DNA of 64,000 bases from Streptomyces sp. NRRL S-337. Its GTDB lineage: Bacteria; Actinomycetota; Actinomycetes; Streptomycetales; Streptomycetaceae. Every line of letters starts with the position of its first letter. Position 1 is the stretch's first letter. The notes below the pieces were generated by a model. The model was not told where the DNA came from, did not search any database, and saw only the letters and a program-made list of their open reading frames with translations. This document shows positions 60,281 through 64,000 of this stretch, piece after piece. The DNA lies in assembly GCF_000720175.1 (NCBI RefSeq), contig NZ_JOIX01000034.1, positions 12,185 through 76,184 of the forward strand, read 5' to 3'. The position numbers and the translations under genes are program-made.

Positions 60281-62533
60281 TCAGTCGGTCTCGTCGTACA
60301 GGGTGTCCGTCCAGGCCGGCGACTCCGCCCCCTCCTCGTCGATCGCCTCCAGGTCGGTCTCGATGAGGTGCCGGATGCGTTCGCGTTCGGCGCGGCCGGC
60401 GGCCATGGGGAGGAGGCACCGCCCCAGGACGTACCCCTGGAGCATCGCCACGAAGGCGGGCAGGCTGCTTGCGACGAGGGGCTGCTCGTACCCGTACCCC
60501 TCCTCGGCGGGGACCGCGTAGACGCCGCCGCCCTCGCCGTCGACGACGAGCGGGAAGCCGCCCCAGACGCCGAGCCGGTAGTACGCGCCCCGGCCGGCCG
60601 ACTCGGGCACGTCCTCGTCCTCGGTGAACTCCCAGACCTGCTCCGCCGACAGCTCGGCGAGCGGCTCCTCGGCGAGCACGGCCAGCCGCATCTCCGCGCC
60701 GCGGAACGCCGGCAGCCCGGTCTCCGTCAGCAGCCGGCGCGCCGCCTCGTCCCGCAGCCCGTCGGGCAGCGCGCCGGCCGGGACCTGCTGTACGGTGCCC
60801 GGCCCGAACAGCTCCTCCAGCACGGCGCTATCGGGTGCGGGCCAGTCGGTGCCGCCGTCGACCCGGCCGAAGGGTGCGAAGAACGGCTCGCCGTGGACCG
60901 GACCGAAGGCATCCAGGGCCCTCGGGCTCCGTGGACGCACCGCACCCGCCGGATTCCCGGAAGGGTCCGGGTCCGGACCCGCGGGTGCGGGCTCCACGGC
61001 GAAAATGCCGCCCAGGCCGGCGACCACCACCAGCGCGTCCGGGCCGTCCGGGCCGTCCGGGCCGTCGAGGCGGACGGCGTCGGTCAGCAGCTCGGGTTCG
61101 CTGCCGTAGCTCGTCAACTGGACCCATGGCTGGGTGAGTTGCGGGTCGCGGTCGCGCGGCCAGAGCGGTTCCGACTGGCCCGGCTGCGGGATGCCGTCGC
61201 TCCAGGGGCCGCCGAGCTGCTCACCGGTCGCGGCGTCCCAGATCCGCACCCGGCGGTCCCAGGCGCCCCGGCCGGCGACCACGTGCCGGCCGGCGGCGGC
61301 CGACACCTCGGCGGTGACGTCGGTGAGGGACTGCAGCGGGCCTGGTTGCAGGTGTGCGAGATCCCAACCGCCTGGTGGACGCCAGTGCGCCCAGCGGACC
61401 TTCCAGGGGAGCGGGACGCCCGAGCGCTCGATACCGGCCGCCACCTCGCTGTCGCCCCGTACGGTGCTCATCAGGTGCAGCCAGGACGCCCAGGTGCCCT
61501 GGGGGAGCGAGTCGACCCCGCTCAGCCACAGGTTGGCGGCGTCGCCGGCCGGTGAGCGCCGGTCGAGGGGGCGCGGCGACCGGTAATTCGCCGCGTCCAG
61601 CAGCGCCACCTGGTCCAGGTGCGCCAGCACCTCGCCGGTGCGCTGGACGTCGTCGAACCGGCCGGCCCGTACGGCGTGCATCGGCAGGGCGTGCGCGGCG
61701 TACTCCCCGACCGGGTCGGTGAGGTGACCCGGCGCCGACAGCCGGTGCGTCAGCCGGTCCACGAGTCGGCCGCCGGCGGCGCGGAACCGCTCCTCGTCGA
61801 CGCCCCGGCGGATCCGGCGGGCGGTCCGCTCGTCCAGGAAGGAGACCCGGGCGCCCTCGACGGTGAGCAGGTCGGAGAATTGTCCGGCGAATTCCGCCAA
61901 CGCATCGTCATCGGAGGGAAGGTGGGCGCCGATGGCGTCGGCCAGCTCGCGCCACACGGTCAACGGGGTCCGCGGAAGCTCCGCCAGTGCCAGGGCCTCC
62001 ACGGCGGGCGGCACGGAGGCAGGTGGAGCCTCGGCCGGTGACCCGGATTGCAGGTGCAGCGCCAACAGGCCCCGGATCCTGGGTGTCCGGGGCGGCCGAT
62101 CGGCCTCCACCACAACCTTGGTGCGGGCCGTGAGCGCCAGGTCGCGTGCCAGGGTGCGGACCACGCGCTCCGGCTGGGCGGAGGTCCGGGTGCGGCCCGC
62201 GCGGTGTGCATTGGCCAGGAACACCGGGCGCTCGCCGAGGTCCGACGTGCGCAGTTCACCGCGCCATCCCGCACGGCGGTGCGGCGGGGACTCGACTCCT
62301 GCAGCCGACAACACACGCTGCAGGACCTCCTCGGCGGTGAGCCCCGTGGCGTCCACCCAGACCGCGGCCGGCAGGGCGTCACGGACCCGCCGGAGCACCC
62401 CGGTCCGGCCGGATTCCGGAGCCCCCACCAGTTCGGTGACCGGCTCCCGCTCCCCGTCGCGCCACCATCGGAGGATCCGCTCGACGGCGTCATCGGCACG
62501 GATGTCCTCGTAGGAATTCCCGGGGCTCGACAT
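60281..62533 (-). CDS. SUKH-like immunity protein with ATPase-like N-terminus
   Basis: A 750-residue protein just downstream of a polymorphic toxin. Residues ~20-130 look like an AAA/STAND ATPase core with a degenerate P-loop (ELVGAPESGRTGVLRR, no Lys) and VFLANAHRAG in the Walker B place. The middle is helical; one WD-like unit (RRVRIWDAATGEQLGGPW) lies near 440. The C-terminal ~170 residues (LTETGLPAFRGAEM, YYRLGVWGGFPLVVDGEGG, GVYAVPAEEGYGYEQPLVASS, FVAMLQGYVLGR) fit a SUKH-4 immunity domain, known to neutralise deaminase toxins. ATG at 62533 with AAGGG five bases upstream. The immunity role is inferred. Confidence 0.65.
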   Translation of the reverse strand: MSSPGNSYEDIRADDAVERILRWWRDGEREPVTELVGAPESGRTGVLRRVRDALPAAVWVDATGLTAEEVLQRVLSAAGVESPPHRRAGWRGELRTSDLGERPVFLANAHRAGRTRTSAQPERVVRTLARDLALTARTKVVVEADRPPRTPRIRGLLALHLQSGSPAEAPPASVPPAVEALALAELPRTPLTVWRELADAIGAHLPSDDDALAEFAGQFSDLLTVEGARVSFLDERTARRIRRGVDEERFRAAGGRLVDRLTHRLSAPGHLTDPVGEYAAHALPMHAVRAGRFDDVQRTGEVLAHLDQVALLDAANYRSPRPLDRRSPAGDAANLWLSGVDSLPQGTWASWLHLMSTVRGDSEVAAGIERSGVPLPWKVRWAHWRPPGGWDLAHLQPGPLQSLTDVTAEVSAAAGRHVVAGRGAWDRRVRIWDAATGEQLGGPWSDGIPQPGQSEPLWPRDRDPQLTQPWVQLTSYGSEPELLTDAVRLDGPDGPDGPDALVVVAGLGGIFAVEPAPAGPDPDPSGNPAGAVRPRSPRALDAFGPVHGEPFFAPFGRVDGGTDWPAPDSAVLEELFGPGTVQQVPAGALPDGLRDEAARRLLTETGLPAFRGAEMRLAVLAEEPLAELSAEQVWEFTEDEDVPESAGRGAYYRLGVWGGFPLVVDGEGGGVYAVPAEEGYGYEQPLVASSLPAFVAMLQGYVLGRCLLPMAAGRAERERIRHLIETDLEAIDEEGAESPAWTDTLYDETD

Positions 62534-62551
62534 CATGTCCCTTCACCAGCT

Positions 62552-62604
62552 GACGACGTGCTGACGGTCCGCCACGAGCCGACGACCTGCTGACGGCCCG
62601 GCAC
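62552..62604. repeat. 24-bp imperfect direct duplication
   Basis: GACGACGTGCTGACGGTCCG (62552) is repeated at 62581 with two to three changes, in the 98-bp gap between the toxin stop and immunity start. Confidence 0.5.
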
Positions 62605-62631
62605 CATGGCACCTACCTCGGGTGGCCGAGG

Positions 62632-64000
62632 TCATACCTGGGTGGCAATGATGCTCCACAGGTTCCGCATGCGGTCGATCCGCTCCTCGAACTGGCGGTC
62701 CTGTTCCACCATCGCCGGTGAATCCGGAACGCGGCTGCGTACCTCTTCGTCGATTTCCCGCAGCCTTTCCTTGGGGAGTTTCCGTACGCCCAGTTCCTCG
62801 CGGGCCGCCTTCATCTCCTCCTGCCGGATCCGGTTCCGCTCCTGCACCACGTCTGCGTCCGTGCGGTAGACCGTGCTGTAGTAGACGGGAACCTGCTGGC
62901 CCCCGCCCTGCTCCTTGGCCAGTTTGATCAAGTAGTCGGAACAGTTGTGCTTGCCGAGTGCGCCCTTCTTGTCGCCGCACGGCTCGCGTTCCGTATACAG
63001 GCCGGCCAAGGTGTACTTGTTCCCGGAGAGCCGGTTCGCTTCCTTCAGCCAGGTACCGAGGTTCTTCTCGGAGTGTTTTCCGGGTTCGTCCCCGTGCTTC
63101 GGGTGCGAGGAATCCACGACGTATTCGACGCCATTGGGGCCGTGCACCTCGATGACCGCGTAATTCCGGCCGGTCGGGTCCGGACCGTGTTTGCCGATGT
63201 TTTCACTGGGGTTGTCGACGTTGCGGAGCAGCGCGTTCATCCTGTTGGCGGCGGCCCGCTCGTGCAGTTCGGCACCGGCCGAGCTCTTCCCGTCGTTCAC
63301 CGGGTTCGAGTGGACGCCGTATTCCTGGTGGAAGCTGTGGCTGAGCCGGCCGAGGGTGGCGACCACGGCCATCCGCTCACCGCGGTTCAGGTCGTTGAAC
63401 CCGTTCAGGTGCTCGGCCAGTTGGTTGGCGTTGAGCCGCACCGGGCCGTCCGCGCCGGGCTGGTCCCCGGCCGCGGCCTGCAGGACGCGGGCGAGGCTTC
63501 CGTCGTTGGCCCAGTCCCGCATCTGTTGGTCCAGGACATCGTGCTGGATCTGGTGGACCGGGGTGTTCTCGTTCGCCCGGAGCCGGTCCTGGGCGTCGTC
63601 CGGCGGCAGGCCGTCCTGGTGGGTGCCGGGCCGCTCGCCGTGCACCGGATGCCGCTGGTCGTCGCGCTCGATGTCGGATGCTTCGCCGGGGTGTTTGCGC
63701 TTCTCGCCGGCGCCGGCGGGTTCGGCGGCGGGCCGCCGGCCGTGGTCGGTGGGGCGGTCGTGGTCACCGGTGTGGTGCTCGGTCGGTGTGGGGGCGGTGG
63801 GGCGGCGGTCGGCGTCGAGGGGGATGGCGTGGACGCCGTTGGTGCCGTCGTGGAGGGGTTTGTTGCTGGTTTTGCCGGTTTGGGCGTCGACGTAGGTGAT
63901 GTTGCCGTTGTGGTTGACGACGTTCCAGGCGTGGGCGCGGCCGTTGTTGTCCTGGGTGACGATGACGGCTTGGGAGCCGTGGCCGTTGTTGCGGAGGTCG
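62632..64000 (-). CDS. polymorphic toxin, papain-like plus deaminase-like C-terminus (5' end outside window)
   Basis: An open frame from the right edge to the stop at 62632, at least 455 residues. Nearest the edge, GSQAVIVTQ and AHAWNVVNHNGNITYVDAQTG (shortened) match the His and Asp part of the papain-like Tox-PL (glutamine deamidase) domain; H is at 63931-63933 and D at 63886-63888. A ~90-residue Pro/His-rich linker and a helical region follow. The C-terminal ~200 residues carry HSE (63067-63075), then REPCG and HNC (62977-62979, 62941-62943), the zinc ligands of the cytidine-deaminase fold. A toxin delivered to rivals is the best reading. Confidence 0.7.
   Translation of the reverse strand, partial: DLRNNGHGSQAVIVTQDNNGRAHAWNVVNHNGNITYVDAQTGKTSNKPLHDGTNGVHAIPLDADRRPTAPTPTEHHTGDHDRPTDHGRRPAAEPAGAGEKRKHPGEASDIERDDQRHPVHGERPGTHQDGLPPDDAQDRLRANENTPVHQIQHDVLDQQMRDWANDGSLARVLQAAAGDQPGADGPVRLNANQLAEHLNGFNDLNRGERMAVVATLGRLSHSFHQEYGVHSNPVNDGKSSAGAELHERAAANRMNALLRNVDNPSENIGKHGPDPTGRNYAVIEVHGPNGVEYVVDSSHPKHGDEPGKHSEKNLGTWLKEANRLSGNKYTLAGLYTEREPCGDKKGALGKHNCSDYLIKLAKEQGGGQQVPVYYSTVYRTDADVVQERNRIRQEEMKAAREELGVRKLPKERLREIDEEVRSRVPDSPAMVEQDRQFEERIDRMRNLWSIIATQV

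Noticed and set aside
62543..62980. 145-codon minus-strand frame between toxin and immunity genes
   Set aside because: It overlaps the toxin C-terminus out of frame, is rich in Arg/Gly, and lacks a ribosome site.

Overview
The window is 64 kb of high-GC actinobacterial chromosome, almost certainly Streptomyces. Supporting evidence: a chaplin gene, adpA with its in-frame TTA codon followed by ornA, third-position GC bias in every gene, GTG starts, and the gene order glmS / GH20 hexosaminidase / acdH-hmgL-accC-accD1 / TetR / acyl-CoA dehydrogenase / tesB / speB. That order parallels the SCO2770-SCO2793 region of S. coelicolor as I remember it. No rRNA, CRISPR array, intact insertion sequence or prophage was seen.

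Layout. 1-3 kb: two Asp/Glu-racemase (maleate isomerase-like) genes and a luciferase-like monooxygenase. 3-7.4 kb: a PAS-GGDEF-EAL cyclic-di-GMP protein, a secreted M6-type metalloprotease, tRNA-Lys and a primase-like protein. 7.6-12.4 kb: a leftward operon of a Cas4/RecB-type Fe-S nuclease, an unknown middle protein and an SF1B helicase, which looks like a Dna2 enzyme split over three genes. 12.6-16.9 kb: a histidine phosphatase, an NsdA-like TPR regulator with a small divergent partner, and a flavoprotein. 17.2-27.9 kb: an eight-gene, translationally coupled exopolysaccharide operon (Wzx/Wzy type) facing a secreted GH26-like hydrolase. 28-34.4 kb: a shortened surface protein, a possible 26-residue peptide, a histidine-rich chaplin, a spermidine-synthase-like protein, a secreted protein divergent from a two-component system, and a GH18 chitinase-like protein with a DasR-like site upstream. 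34.4-36.2 kb: an AraC regulator and divergent NAD-binding oxidoreductase. 36.3-44.4 kb: tRNA-His, ornA, adpA, a small membrane protein, a universal stress protein, glmS and a GH20 hexosaminidase with a second DasR-like site. 44.6-53.4 kb: the leucine/isovalerate catabolic operon, its TetR repressor with a double operator, a second acyl-CoA dehydrogenase and a thioesterase. 53.4-56.7 kb: a small accessory patch with a three-gene micro-operon, a TTA-containing XRE/TPR regulator, a frameshifted GNAT gene and a decayed XRE gene. 56.7-60.2 kb: MerR, aldo/keto reductase, phosphatase-like protein and an agmatinase-type ureohydrolase. 60.3-64 kb: a SUKH-like immunity/ATPase-like protein behind a polymorphic toxin (papain-like domain plus C-terminal deaminase-like domain) whose 5' end lies beyond the window.

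How the genes work together. Chitinase, hexosaminidase and GlmS all concern N-acetylglucosamine, and two have candidate DasR operators. AdpA/OrnA, the chaplin and the c-di-GMP protein belong to developmental control. The acyl-CoA operon can convert isovaleryl-CoA to acetoacetate, lacking only the methylglutaconyl-CoA hydratase. The desferrioxamine (des) cluster that sits between the hexosaminidase and acdH in S. coelicolor is absent here. All functions are inferred by reading protein motifs; no database search was run.
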